Shown one piece after another: positions 17,072-25,430 of a stretch of 64,000 nucleotides of DNA. The stretch lies in the NCBI RefSeq assembly GCF_006442815.1, contig NZ_VFVL01000028.1, positions 1 to 64,000 of the forward strand, given 5' to 3'. The notes beneath the pieces were generated by a model. That model saw nothing but the letters and a program-made list of their open reading frames with translations, did not search any database and was not told where the DNA came from. Positions within the stretch are counted from its first letter, which is position 1. Each line of letters begins with the position of its first letter. This DNA comes from Mesorhizobium sp. B2-4-3 (GTDB taxonomy: Bacteria; Pseudomonadota; Alphaproteobacteria; Rhizobiales; Rhizobiaceae). A program made the position numbers and the translations under genes.

Positions 17072-18613
17072 ATGTCACAGGACAGGCGTGGCGGCGGTCG
17101 CCGATCGAAACTCGGGCGCAGCGGTGGTGGCATCGCGCAACTGCCTTGGCAGAGCGTGAAAAACCCCTACCCGCCCATGCAGCTTCTCGACGAAGAGCGC
17201 ATGGAACAGCTGCACAAGACCTCGATGCGCATCCTGTCGGAGCTCGGCATCCGCGTCATGAGCGAGAAGGTGATGGACCTGTTCGCCGCTGCCGGCGCCG
17301 TCGTCGATCGCGAGGAAAAGACCATCAGGATCGATGAAAGCCTGGTGACCGAGGCGCTGCGCAACGTTCCCTCCTCCTTCACGCTGACTAGCCGCAACCC
17401 GGAAAAGCAGGTCCATCTCGGCGACAATTCGCTGGTTTTCGGGCTGGTCGCCGGACCGCCCAACGTGCATGACCGCATCAATGGCCGCCGCCAGGGCAAT
17501 CTTCCCGACTACCAGAACTTCATCCGGCTGGCGCACCACTTCAACGCCATCCACATCATCGGCAACCAGGTGGTGGCGCCGATGGAGCTGCCGGCCAATG
17601 CGCGTCACCTCGACACTTACCACGCCAATCTGACGCTCAGCGACCTCTCCTTCCACTGCACCGCGATCGGCCGCGCCAGGGCAATGGACGGCATCAACAT
17701 GATGGCGATCGCCCGCGGCATCAGCGTCGAGGAGATGCGCGCCTCGCCGGGCGTGACGACGATCATCTCGATCAACTCGCCGCGCCTGTTCGACGATGCG
17801 ATGGCCGAAGGCTTGATCGCCATGGCCGAGCACGGTCAGCCGGTGACCATCACGCCGTTCACCCTGATGGGCGCGATGACGCCGGTGACGTTGGCCGCCG
17901 CCCTTTGCCAGCAGAACGCCGAAGCGCTGTTCGGCATCGCGCTGACGCAGCTGGTCAATCCCGGCACGCCGGTGATGTATGGCGCCTTCACCTCCAATGT
18001 CGACATGAAGTCCGGCGCGCCGGCTTTCGGCACGCCAGAAAACGCCAAGGCCAACATCATCGCCGGCCAGTTGGCGCGGCGCTACAATTTGCCCTACCGC
18101 ACCTCCAACGCGAACGCCTCCAACGTCGTCGACTTGCAGGCGGCCTACGAGACAGAAATGGCGACCTGGGGCGCGGTGCTCGGCGGCGCCAATTTGATCT
18201 ATCACGCCGCCGGCTGGCTCGAGGGCGGCCTGACGGCGTCCTACGAAAAGCTCGTGCTCGACGTCGAGATCCTGCAGAACATGATGGAGTTCCTGCGCCC
18301 GCTGCCGTTCCAGGAAGACGATCTCGGCTTCGAGGCGATCAAGTCGGTGCCGGCCGGCGGCCATTTCTTCGGCGCCGAGCACACCATGTCGCGCTACACC
18401 ACCGCCTTCTACCAGCCGATGCTCTCCAACTGGCAGAACCATGGCGCGTGGCAGGAAGCAGGCGGCAAGGACGCCTTGGAGAGGGCGACCGAGCTCTGGC
18501 AGCAGGCGCTGCACGACTATGAGGAACCGGTGATGGACCCCGCGATCCGCGAAGAGCTCGACGCCTATGTCGCGCGCCGCCGCGAGGAGATCGCCGCCAA
18601 TCCGGAAAGCTAG
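17072..18613 (+). CDS. MttB-family (trimethylamine methyltransferase-like) protein, non-pyrrolysine
   Basis: A 513-aa member of the MttB superfamily of methylamine:corrinoid methyltransferases, which includes glycine betaine and proline betaine enzymes. Family features seen: LLDEERMEQLHKTSMRILSELGI at the start, an inner TIM-barrel region with CTAIGRARAMDG and NANASNVVDLQAAYE, and GGANLIYHAAGWLEGGL near the end. The frame has no internal amber codon, so it belongs to the non-Pyl branch. No corrinoid-binding protein or RamA-type activator is encoded in the window. It sits between a hydroxyacid dehydrogenase and a D-aminoacylase in the sox operon, consistent with demethylation of a quaternary or tertiary amine. 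Confidence 0.85.
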   Translation: MSQDRRGGGRRSKLGRSGGGIAQLPWQSVKNPYPPMQLLDEERMEQLHKTSMRILSELGIRVMSEKVMDLFAAAGAVVDREEKTIRIDESLVTEALRNVPSSFTLTSRNPEKQVHLGDNSLVFGLVAGPPNVHDRINGRRQGNLPDYQNFIRLAHHFNAIHIIGNQVVAPMELPANARHLDTYHANLTLSDLSFHCTAIGRARAMDGINMMAIARGISVEEMRASPGVTTIISINSPRLFDDAMAEGLIAMAEHGQPVTITPFTLMGAMTPVTLAAALCQQNAEALFGIALTQLVNPGTPVMYGAFTSNVDMKSGAPAFGTPENAKANIIAGQLARRYNLPYRTSNANASNVVDLQAAYETEMATWGAVLGGANLIYHAAGWLEGGLTASYEKLVLDVEILQNMMEFLRPLPFQEDDLGFEAIKSVPAGGHFFGAEHTMSRYTTAFYQPMLSNWQNHGAWQEAGGKDALERATELWQQALHDYEEPVMDPAIREELDAYVARRREEIAANPES

Positions 18614-18620
18614 CCGCCCC

Positions 18621-20111
18621 ATGCCCTATGATCTCCTCATCCGCCACGCAACGCTGATTTCCGGAGACGGTTCTGACCGCTTCGAGGCAGACATCGCCGT
18701 CACGATGGGCCGGATCGCCGCCATTGGCCGGCTGGACGATGCGCGGGCCATCGAGGAAATCGATGCCAAAGGCAAGGTGGTGGCGCCAGGCTTCATCGAC
18801 GTGCATACCCATGACGACGGCGCACTGCTGGCGCCGCGCGGCATGGACCCGAAGATCAGCCAGGGCGTGACGACGGTGATCGCCGGCAATTGCGGCGTCA
18901 GCCTGGCCCCGCTGCTGCTCGACGGGACGCCGCCTCCGCCCTTCACGCTGGTCGGCGGCCGCGAGAACTTCCGTTTCGACCGCTTTGCCGACTATGTCGC
19001 GGAGCTGAAGCGCCGCGGCATCGCCACCAACGCTGCGCTGCTCGTCGGCCACACCACCTTGCGCCAGCGTTGCATGCCGGTGACCGACCGTCCGGCCAAT
19101 GAAGCGGAAACGGTGGCGATGCAGGAGGCGGTCGCCGAGGCGATGGCCGAGGGCGCCTTCGGCCTCAGCACCGGGCTCGACTATCCGCCTGCCGTCAACT
19201 CATCGACCGACGAAGTAAAGGCCTTAGCCGCCACGGCGGCCGGCCTCGGCGGTCCCTATGTCACTCATACGCGCAACTATTTCGAGGCGATGGACGAGGC
19301 GATCGAGGAAGCGATCGACATTGCCGATCATGCTGGCGGCAAGCTGTTCATCTCACACCACCAATGCACCGGCCGCGCCAATTTCGGCAAGAGCCGGCCC
19401 TCGCTGGAAAGAATCGATCGGGCGCGCGAGACGATGGACATAGGCATGGACGTCTATCCCTATGCCGCGAGCTCGACGGTGCTTCGGCTGGAGCGCTGCG
19501 ACACCGGCTTGAAGATCCTCGTCACCTGGTCCGATCCGCATCCAGAGATGGCCAGGCGCGAGATGGCCGACATAGCGCGCGAATGGAACTGCACCGAGCG
19601 TGAGGCCGGTGAGCGTCTGCTGCCGGCGGGTGCTGTCTATTTCCAGCTCGACGAGGACGACGTCCGCAACATCATCGCGCATCCGCGCACGATGATCGGC
19701 TCCGACGGTCTGCCGCACGACATCCATCCGCATCCGCGGCTGTGGGGCACCTTTCCGCGCGTGCTCGGGCACTACGCGCGCGATGTCGGTCTGTTCAGCC
19801 TGGAGGAGGCCGTGTCCCGCATGACCGGCCTGCCCGCGCGTGAGTTCGGCATCCAAGAGCGCGGCATTCTGGCGGAAGGCAATTTCGCTGACCTCGTCAT
19901 CTTCGATGCCGAGACGATCATCGACGCCGCCACCTTCGAGGAGCCGCGCCGACCCGCCACCGGCATCGAACATGTCTTCGTCAACGGCGTATCGGTCTGG
20001 CGCGGCGGCAGGGCGACCGGAGCGCTGCCGGGTGCGGTGCTCAAGCCTTCGGCTTCAAAGATGGTCGTCAGAGGCGGGTGCGGCTGCGGCGCCGATCACA
20101 GCGCCTCGTAA
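18621..20111 (+). CDS. N-acyl-D-amino-acid deacylase family amidohydrolase
   Basis: A 496-aa D-aminoacylase-type amidohydrolase. The metal-binding HTH is at 62-64 (GFIDVHTHDD), followed by the family-specific Cys in VIAGNCGVSLAP, FGLSTGLDYPP, ISHHQC and MIGSDGLPHDIHPHPR. The C-terminus carries an unusual CGCGADHSAS tail. Such enzymes release D-amino acids from N-acyl forms, which matches the D-specific hydantoinase route encoded on the opposite strand. It is the last gene of the plus-strand operon. Its 3' end overlaps the isochorismatase-like gene by 16 bases tail to tail. Confidence 0.86.
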   Translation: MPYDLLIRHATLISGDGSDRFEADIAVTMGRIAAIGRLDDARAIEEIDAKGKVVAPGFIDVHTHDDGALLAPRGMDPKISQGVTTVIAGNCGVSLAPLLLDGTPPPPFTLVGGRENFRFDRFADYVAELKRRGIATNAALLVGHTTLRQRCMPVTDRPANEAETVAMQEAVAEAMAEGAFGLSTGLDYPPAVNSSTDEVKALAATAAGLGGPYVTHTRNYFEAMDEAIEEAIDIADHAGGKLFISHHQCTGRANFGKSRPSLERIDRARETMDIGMDVYPYAASSTVLRLERCDTGLKILVTWSDPHPEMARREMADIAREWNCTEREAGERLLPAGAVYFQLDEDDVRNIIAHPRTMIGSDGLPHDIHPHPRLWGTFPRVLGHYARDVGLFSLEEAVSRMTGLPAREFGIQERGILAEGNFADLVIFDAETIIDAATFEEPRRPATGIEHVFVNGVSVWRGGRATGALPGAVLKPSASKMVVRGGCGCGADHSAS

Positions 20112-20761
20112 ATCCGGTCGACGCTCTCCAGCGTGTAGGTAAATTCCACCGGCCGGGTGCAGCGCCACCCGTCGAAGGACTGGCCGGCGAACACCTTCAG
20201 GGCTTCGGGCAGATGCAATATACCGCCGCCATAGAGCCGGTTCGCCATGTCGAGCATGCCGGTGCGGTGCATCGCCTCCGTCATGCTGCCGCAGGCTTCC
20301 TTGACCAGCCACACGCGAAAGCCCTGGTAAACCGCGTCGAACACGCTTTCGGTCACGCAGCTGTCGGTCAGCACGCCGGCGACGATGAGATTTTCGGTGC
20401 CGAGCGCGGCGAGCCGTTGCGAAAGCTCGGTGCGGCGAAAGGCGCTCGGCCAGTGCTTGTGGATGACGATGTCGCCGGGTTGGGCCGCCACCTCGGCGCA
20501 GATCGCGGCGCCGTCGCTGCCCGCGATCGCCGAGCGGAATTCCTCGGTGAGGATCTCTTCCTGCCGCGCATAGCCTTCACGCTCTTCCGGCTTGACCCAG
20601 GCCTGCGCATGAATGACGGGCACGCCCGCGGCCCGAGCGGCCTCGATCAGCGCGGCGGCATTGGCAAGCACGGCGTCATAGCCGACGACCGGCCAGGCCG
20701 CATTCAGGCGGTATTCGTTCTGCAGGTCGATGACGAGCAAGGCAGTCTTGGCGAGGTTCAT
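20096..20761 (-). CDS. Isochorismatase-fold cysteine hydrolase
   Basis: A 221-aa cysteine amidohydrolase of the isochorismatase/nicotinamidase fold. The catalytic triad Asp12 (LVIDLQN), Lys102 (IHKHWPSAF) and Cys135 (LTDSCVTES) is present, with a cis-peptide-type motif GVLTDSCV. Family members include N-carbamoylsarcosine amidase, ureidoacrylate hydrolase (RutB) and nicotinamidase. In this operon an N-carbamoyl or ureido substrate is the obvious guess, but sequence alone does not separate these activities. Its ATG overlaps the upstream amidohydrolase stop by four bases, so it is translationally coupled as the last gene of the minus-strand operon. Confidence 0.85.
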   Translation of the reverse strand: MNLAKTALLVIDLQNEYRLNAAWPVVGYDAVLANAAALIEAARAAGVPVIHAQAWVKPEEREGYARQEEILTEEFRSAIAGSDGAAICAEVAAQPGDIVIHKHWPSAFRRTELSQRLAALGTENLIVAGVLTDSCVTESVFDAVYQGFRVWLVKEACGSMTEAMHRTGMLDMANRLYGGGILHLPEALKVFAGQSFDGWRCTRPVEFTYTLESVDRIYEAL

Positions 20762-22041
20762 GGCTGGTCCGGTGAGTTGTCGAAATCGGTGACGAAACGC
20801 AAGAGCAGCCGGATCGCCTGATCGAGGTCGGCGATCTCCATCGCTTCATGCGGGTTATGGCTGCCGTTCTCGTTGCGCACGAAGAGCATCGCGGTCGGAA
20901 TGCCGGCGCCGGCGAATGTGGCTGCATCGTGCCCCGCCCCGCTCGGCACATGCGGCGCGCGCATCTGCAGCGCCGCGGCGGCGCGGTCCAACCTCGCCAT
21001 CAGCGCCGACGACATGGTCGCCGGCTCCCAGGTGAAGCGCGGGCCAGGCTCGAAGGTCACCCCGCGTTTGCGGGCAACCTCGGCGAGGATGGTCTGAAGC
21101 CTGGCCTCGATCCGCTCCAGGACGACAGCTTCGGCGCTACGCACATCCAGCGTGAAGCCAAGCTCGCCCAGCACCCGGCTGCCGCCATGCTGTGTCGGAT
21201 CGGACTGCACGCGGCCAAAAGTAATCGTCGCCTCGTGGCCATCGCGTTCGAGCGCGTCCCATTCGTTTTCGAGCGAGGCAACCAGATCGGCAAAGCCGAG
21301 CACGCTGTCATGGCGGGCAAAGCGCGGCTCGGCGCCGGAATGGGCATAGGCGCCAAGGCATTTCGCGTCGACATAGCGGAAACCGCCGGCGATCCCAGTG
21401 ACGATGCCGACCGGCGCTCCGGCGGCAATTAGGCGCGGCCCCTGCTCGATATGCACCTCGACGAAGGCAGCGATCCGGCCGGCATCGATGCCCGGCACCC
21501 CGCGTCGCACGGCGTCGGGATCGAAACCTTCCTCGCGCATATGCTCGGCCAGCGTGCGGCCGCTATCGGAGCGCCTGGCTTCGAGCGCCTGCGGCTCCAG
21601 CAGGCCAAGCGCCGCCTGGCTGCCGGGATAGGAGAGCGGAAACCAGACCGCTTCCTCGGCGCGAGTCGCCAGCACGATGAGGTCGCGCGACAACTGGATA
21701 TCTTGCCCGACCAGTTCGGCCATCACCGCCAGGCCCGCCACGACGCCGGCGGCGCCATCGAAATTGCCGCCATGCGCCACACTGTCGAGATGCGAGCCGA
21801 TGACGATCGCCGACAGCTCCGGGTTAAGGCCGCTGAGCGTCAGATAGACATTGCCGGCCGCGTCGACGCGCGCGGCCGCGCCGAGCTTTTCCGCTTCCGC
21901 TCGCACGAGATCGTGGGCGAAGCGCTCGCCCGGCCCGTAAGCGACGCGCGTGATCCCCGGCGCATCGGTGGTGGCTTGCGCGAGTGTCTCCAGGAGACGC
22001 CCGGCCAGCCTGCCGCCGGCCGTCAATGCGGCGCTGCTCAT
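20758..22041 (-). CDS. M20-family N-carbamoyl-amino-acid / allantoate amidohydrolase
   Basis: A 427-aa zinc amidohydrolase of the L-N-carbamoylase/allantoate amidohydrolase/beta-ureidopropionase group. Metal-site motifs are GSHLDSV (His84), GGNFDGAAGV (Asp95) and EVHIEQGP, and GAGHDAATFA follows near the C-terminus. The usual EEGSRF is replaced by AEEAVWFPLSYPGS, a variant with a changed loop. The enzyme would remove CO2 and NH3 from an N-carbamoyl or allantoate-like intermediate. It is coupled by four-base overlaps on both sides. Its presence beside a D-specific carbamoylase suggests the operon can process both stereoisomers or two successive ureido groups (inference). Confidence 0.86.
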   Translation of the reverse strand: MSSAALTAGGRLAGRLLETLAQATTDAPGITRVAYGPGERFAHDLVRAEAEKLGAAARVDAAGNVYLTLSGLNPELSAIVIGSHLDSVAHGGNFDGAAGVVAGLAVMAELVGQDIQLSRDLIVLATRAEEAVWFPLSYPGSQAALGLLEPQALEARRSDSGRTLAEHMREEGFDPDAVRRGVPGIDAGRIAAFVEVHIEQGPRLIAAGAPVGIVTGIAGGFRYVDAKCLGAYAHSGAEPRFARHDSVLGFADLVASLENEWDALERDGHEATITFGRVQSDPTQHGGSRVLGELGFTLDVRSAEAVVLERIEARLQTILAEVARKRGVTFEPGPRFTWEPATMSSALMARLDRAAAALQMRAPHVPSGAGHDAATFAGAGIPTAMLFVRNENGSHNPHEAMEIADLDQAIRLLLRFVTDFDNSPDQP

Positions 22042-23192
22042 GAGGCGGCCAGCCGAGCCTGAGCACCGCGCAGCCGATGCGGCGTGAGTTCCGCAAGCGA
22101 GACGCCTTGCCTCGCGACATCGTCCGGCAGGCCGTCGTCGGCGATCAGGCTGGCGCAGACACGCGACAGCGCCGGCGAGGTCTTGATGCCGTAGCCGCCC
22201 TGCCCGACCAGCCAGACGAAATCCGGAAACTCGTCGTCCGGACCGACCACCGGCGAGCCGTCGGCGACGAACGTCCTCAAACCCGCCCAGGAGCGCGAAA
22301 CGCGTTGCACCTCGATCGTCGTCGCCCGTTCGAGACGCTCGGCGCCGATCGCCACATCGATGTCTTCGGCAAAGGCGTCCACCGGCTCCGATGATGTCGC
22401 ATCGGCCGGCGAGACAAAGAGCTGCCCGGCATCCGGCTTGAAATAGAACTCCGCGCCGATATCGTTGACCAGCGGCCAGTCGCTAATGTCGAGACTGGCC
22501 GGCGCTGGAATGTTGAAGGCGGTGCGGCGCTTCGGCTGCAGGCCGACCGGACGCACTCCGGCCATCGCCGCGATCTCGTCGCCCCAGGCGCCGGCCGCAT
22601 TGACGATCAGCGGCGCAAGAAATGTGCCCGCTTCCGTCTCGACCCGCCACTGTCCGCCCTGCCGCCCGATGCCTCTCACGCCGGCCTTGGTGACGATGCG
22701 CGCGCCCCGCGCCCGCGCTCCGCGCAAGAACCCCTGGTGCAGGCCGTTGACGTCGATATCCATCGAATGCGGTTCGATGTAGGCGCCGGCGAGATAGTCC
22801 TCGCGAAGCACCGGCACGCGCGTGATCGCTTCGGCCGGCGTCATCGCCACGATCGATGGCACCAGCGCCTGCGCCGCCTCCAGATCCTCGCGCAGCAGGT
22901 CGAGCTGGTCGGCCCGCGCCACGGTGATCATGCCGCGCTTGCTGAGCAGCGGATAATCGCAAAAACCTGTCGGCGGCTCGGTAAGAAACGCCCGGCTTGC
23001 CAGCACGATGCGGCGGATGACGCCATTGCCGTAGTTCTCGGTGAAGCTTGCGGCCGAACGTCCCGTGGTGTGGTAGCCGCAATGGCTCTCACGCTCGAGC
23101 AGCACGACTTTCGAAGTGCGTGAAATCTCGAAGGCGGCACCGGCGCCGGCCATGCCGCCGCCGATGACGATCACCTCGGTCTGCTCGCTCAT
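22038..23192 (-). CDS. DadA/DAO-family FAD-dependent oxidoreductase
   Basis: A 384-aa FAD oxidoreductase of the D-amino-acid oxidase/dehydrogenase superfamily. The Rossmann motif GGGMAG is at 11-16, followed by GRSAASFTENYG and the C-terminal VGQGGYGIKTSPALSR. No signal peptide or membrane segment is present. The start ATG at 23192 overlaps the stop of the FrhB-like gene by four bases, which rules out the longer upstream frame. Given the upstream D-hydantoinase and D-carbamoylase, it probably oxidises a D-amino acid to the imino acid, with the Fe-S flavoprotein next door as a possible electron partner (inference). Confidence 0.83.
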   Translation of the reverse strand: MSEQTEVIVIGGGMAGAGAAFEISRTSKVVLLERESHCGYHTTGRSAASFTENYGNGVIRRIVLASRAFLTEPPTGFCDYPLLSKRGMITVARADQLDLLREDLEAAQALVPSIVAMTPAEAITRVPVLREDYLAGAYIEPHSMDIDVNGLHQGFLRGARARGARIVTKAGVRGIGRQGGQWRVETEAGTFLAPLIVNAAGAWGDEIAAMAGVRPVGLQPKRRTAFNIPAPASLDISDWPLVNDIGAEFYFKPDAGQLFVSPADATSSEPVDAFAEDIDVAIGAERLERATTIEVQRVSRSWAGLRTFVADGSPVVGPDDEFPDFVWLVGQGGYGIKTSPALSRVCASLIADDGLPDDVARQGVSLAELTPHRLRGAQARLAAS

Positions 23193-24508
23193 GGTTGCCC
23201 ATCCTTTGAAACTGTTTCGCGCTGCACCGCAGGCGGCTCGCCCAGGCGGCCGCGCCGGGCTCGATCGCGGGCGCCACGTCCCTCGGCCAGATTCTCGGCC
23301 ACTGAATTCTGTGACGCGCATTCGCGCAAGGCGAGACCGGTGACGAAAGGCACCGGCTTGCCGGCGATCTCCATGCCCTTCAGCCGCGCCCAGACCGCGC
23401 AGCGTTTGCGCACCTGATGCGACTGCAACTCGCTGATCTCGGCGATCCCGCTCTCCCGCTTGATCTGCACCGCGCCGGCCTCGACAGCTGCGTCGAACAG
23501 CTCCAGCCCGCGCTTGGTGCGCACGATGATACCGTTGAGCGGCTCATCCTCGACGGCTGGTCCGCCATTCAGCCAGGAATCCGATACCGCGATATCCGCC
23601 ACCTGGCCGATCGCGTCGGGGCAGATCTTGCAGCGCGGCTGGATCATCCATTTGTCCTCGTCCTCCCAGAGCTGCCGGTAGCTGATCTCAAAGGCGCGGC
23701 CGTCGCGAGTTTCGATGCGGTTGAGTCCGGGATTGCCATGGCCCCGGTAGCGGAAGAGAGCAAGCTCCTCCTCGCCGAGGCCAAAACGCTGCAGCACCTG
23801 TTCCGACTTGGTCAGGTCCGAGGCGCCGCCGCAGACGAAGGCGAGCGCATAGCGCATATGCTCGTCAACGCGCGGATCGAGCCGCGCCAGATTGCGCACG
23901 GCGGTGATGTCGCAGGGCTTGGCGATCAGCGCGAACGGCTCGCCGCGGTCGAGAATGGCGTTGAAATCCACCAGCGTCGCCGCCGGCCCATAGCGCGAGC
24001 CGGCGCCTTCGAGCACCGAGGCGGCGTCGAAGCTCAGCTTGCGTTCCGTGCGCATCGGCATGGAACGCGAAGCCGCGACATGCAGCACGAACTTGACCCG
24101 GCCCGAGTTGAGCAGGAATTGGCCGAGCGCCGTCAGCGTCCCGCCGCCGGAACCGACGAACCGCACGCTGGGATCGCCGGCGAAGCCGAGCACCAGCCGT
24201 TCGACCGATCCCCAGACCGTGTCCGCCGACGCGGCGTCATTCATCTGCGCCGGCGGCGGACCGGCGATGCGCGTTCCCGGGCAGACGGCGTTGATCTTCG
24301 CCAGTGTCGGCTTGTCCAATGTCCGCAACGCCACCGGCCGCTCGCGTCCTTGCGGCGTCATCACCATGTCGACGTCGCCGGCACCGGCGATAGAGTGGCA
24401 AAGGCCGCAGCCGATGCAAAGGCCGTTCTCGACGATCTCGCCGAGCGTCAGAGGATCGGTCGAGGGCGACATCGACCCTTGGCTCTGGCTTCTTTCGATC
24501 AGGCCCAT
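23189..24508 (-). CDS. FrhB-like coenzyme F420 hydrogenase/dehydrogenase beta-subunit family protein
   Basis: A 439-aa iron-sulfur flavoprotein of the FrhB/FpoF family. The N-terminus has a ferredoxin cluster motif CIGCGLC (Cys31, 34, 37) completed by Cys76-Pro. KPCDITAVRNLA and the later RCKICPDAIGQVADIAVSDSW with additional cysteines are family hallmarks. Archaeal members bind F420 and FAD; plant and bacterial relatives use other acceptors such as ferredoxin. No F420 biosynthesis gene is in the window. The gene lies seven bases after the D-carbamoylase and overlaps the FAD oxidoreductase by four bases. An electron-transfer partner for that enzyme is a plausible role. Confidence 0.82.
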   Translation of the reverse strand: MGLIERSQSQGSMSPSTDPLTLGEIVENGLCIGCGLCHSIAGAGDVDMVMTPQGRERPVALRTLDKPTLAKINAVCPGTRIAGPPPAQMNDAASADTVWGSVERLVLGFAGDPSVRFVGSGGGTLTALGQFLLNSGRVKFVLHVAASRSMPMRTERKLSFDAASVLEGAGSRYGPAATLVDFNAILDRGEPFALIAKPCDITAVRNLARLDPRVDEHMRYALAFVCGGASDLTKSEQVLQRFGLGEEELALFRYRGHGNPGLNRIETRDGRAFEISYRQLWEDEDKWMIQPRCKICPDAIGQVADIAVSDSWLNGGPAVEDEPLNGIIVRTKRGLELFDAAVEAGAVQIKRESGIAEISELQSHQVRKRCAVWARLKGMEIAGKPVPFVTGLALRECASQNSVAENLAEGRGARDRARRGRLGEPPAVQRETVSKDGQP

Positions 24509-24515
24509 CGCGGTC

Positions 24516-25430
24516 TCAGACCGGTTCCGAGATGCGCTTGTATTGATCGGGGCGGCGATAGAGCGCGAAGTTGAAATTCACCTTCCGGCAGACCTCGATC
24601 AGATCGAGATCGGCTCGGTGCATAATGACCTCGTCGTCGAGCGACATCGCTTGTGCCGCGATCTCGCCGGTCGGCGCGATGATGCAGGAGCCGCCGATCA
24701 GCGCCTGCCCGTCTTCCAGACCTGCCTTGGCGGCGGCGGCGACCCAGAGCGTGTTCTGGTAGGCTCCGGCCTGCATCGGCAGATGGTTATGGAACATTCT
24801 CAGATGCGCCAGCGCCGGCGCTTCGTCGAGCAAAAGCGGCGTGTTGTAGCCGAGCAGCGCCACCTCCGCGCCGTTGAGGCAGAGCATGCGGTAAGTTTCC
24901 GGCCAGCGGCGGTCGTTGCAGATGGCAAGCCCAACACGCACGCCGCGACAGTCGAAGACCGGAAAGCCGAGATTGCCCGGCTCGAAATAGCGTCGTTCGA
25001 GATGCGTGGTCGTGCCCGCCTCCGGCTCGCTCGAGCCCGGCACATGCATCTTGCGATAACGGCCGATGAAGGCACCGTCCGGCCCGACCAGATCCATGGT
25101 GTTGAAGTGACGCGTGCGGCCCTCTTCCTGCGCAAGCTCGCAATAGCCAAGCGCGAAGCCGACCTTCAGCCGCGCCGCCGCATCGTAGAGCCGCTGCGTC
25201 TCCGGCCCCGGCATCGAGGCTTCGAAGAAGGCGTCGATCTCGGCCTGGTCGTCGATGCGCCAGCGCGGGAAGAAGGTGGTGAGCGCCATTTCGGGAAACA
25301 CCGCGATCTCGGCGCCGCCGGAAGCGGCTCTCTCCAGGAGATGCACCAGGCGCCCGACCGTCTCGGCGCGCGTGGCGCTGCGCTGGATCGGTCCGGTCTG
25401 GCAAACGGCAATGGTCAGGCATCGAGCCAT
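24516..25430 (-). CDS. N-carbamoyl-D-amino-acid amidohydrolase (D-carbamoylase), nitrilase family
   Basis: A 304-aa nitrilase-superfamily enzyme very similar in length and motifs to Agrobacterium D-carbamoylase (304 aa). The triad is Glu47 (VFPEMALTTFFPRW), Lys127 (RYRKMHVPG) and Cys171 (LAICNDRRWPE). It hydrolyses N-carbamoyl-D-amino acids to the free D-amino acid, CO2 and NH3. I chose ATG at 25430, which has GAGGA nine bases before it, over a TTG at 25439. It overlaps the hydantoinase gene by 16 bases, the classic hydantoinase-carbamoylase pairing. Confidence 0.9.
   Translation of the reverse strand: MARCLTIAVCQTGPIQRSATRAETVGRLVHLLERAASGGAEIAVFPEMALTTFFPRWRIDDQAEIDAFFEASMPGPETQRLYDAAARLKVGFALGYCELAQEEGRTRHFNTMDLVGPDGAFIGRYRKMHVPGSSEPEAGTTTHLERRYFEPGNLGFPVFDCRGVRVGLAICNDRRWPETYRMLCLNGAEVALLGYNTPLLLDEAPALAHLRMFHNHLPMQAGAYQNTLWVAAAAKAGLEDGQALIGGSCIIAPTGEIAAQAMSLDDEVIMHRADLDLIEVCRKVNFNFALYRRPDQYKRISEPV

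Noticed and set aside
17072..18613. Pyrrolysine-containing MttB
   Set aside because: No in-frame amber codon, and no pyl genes seen; it is a non-pyrrolysine homologue.
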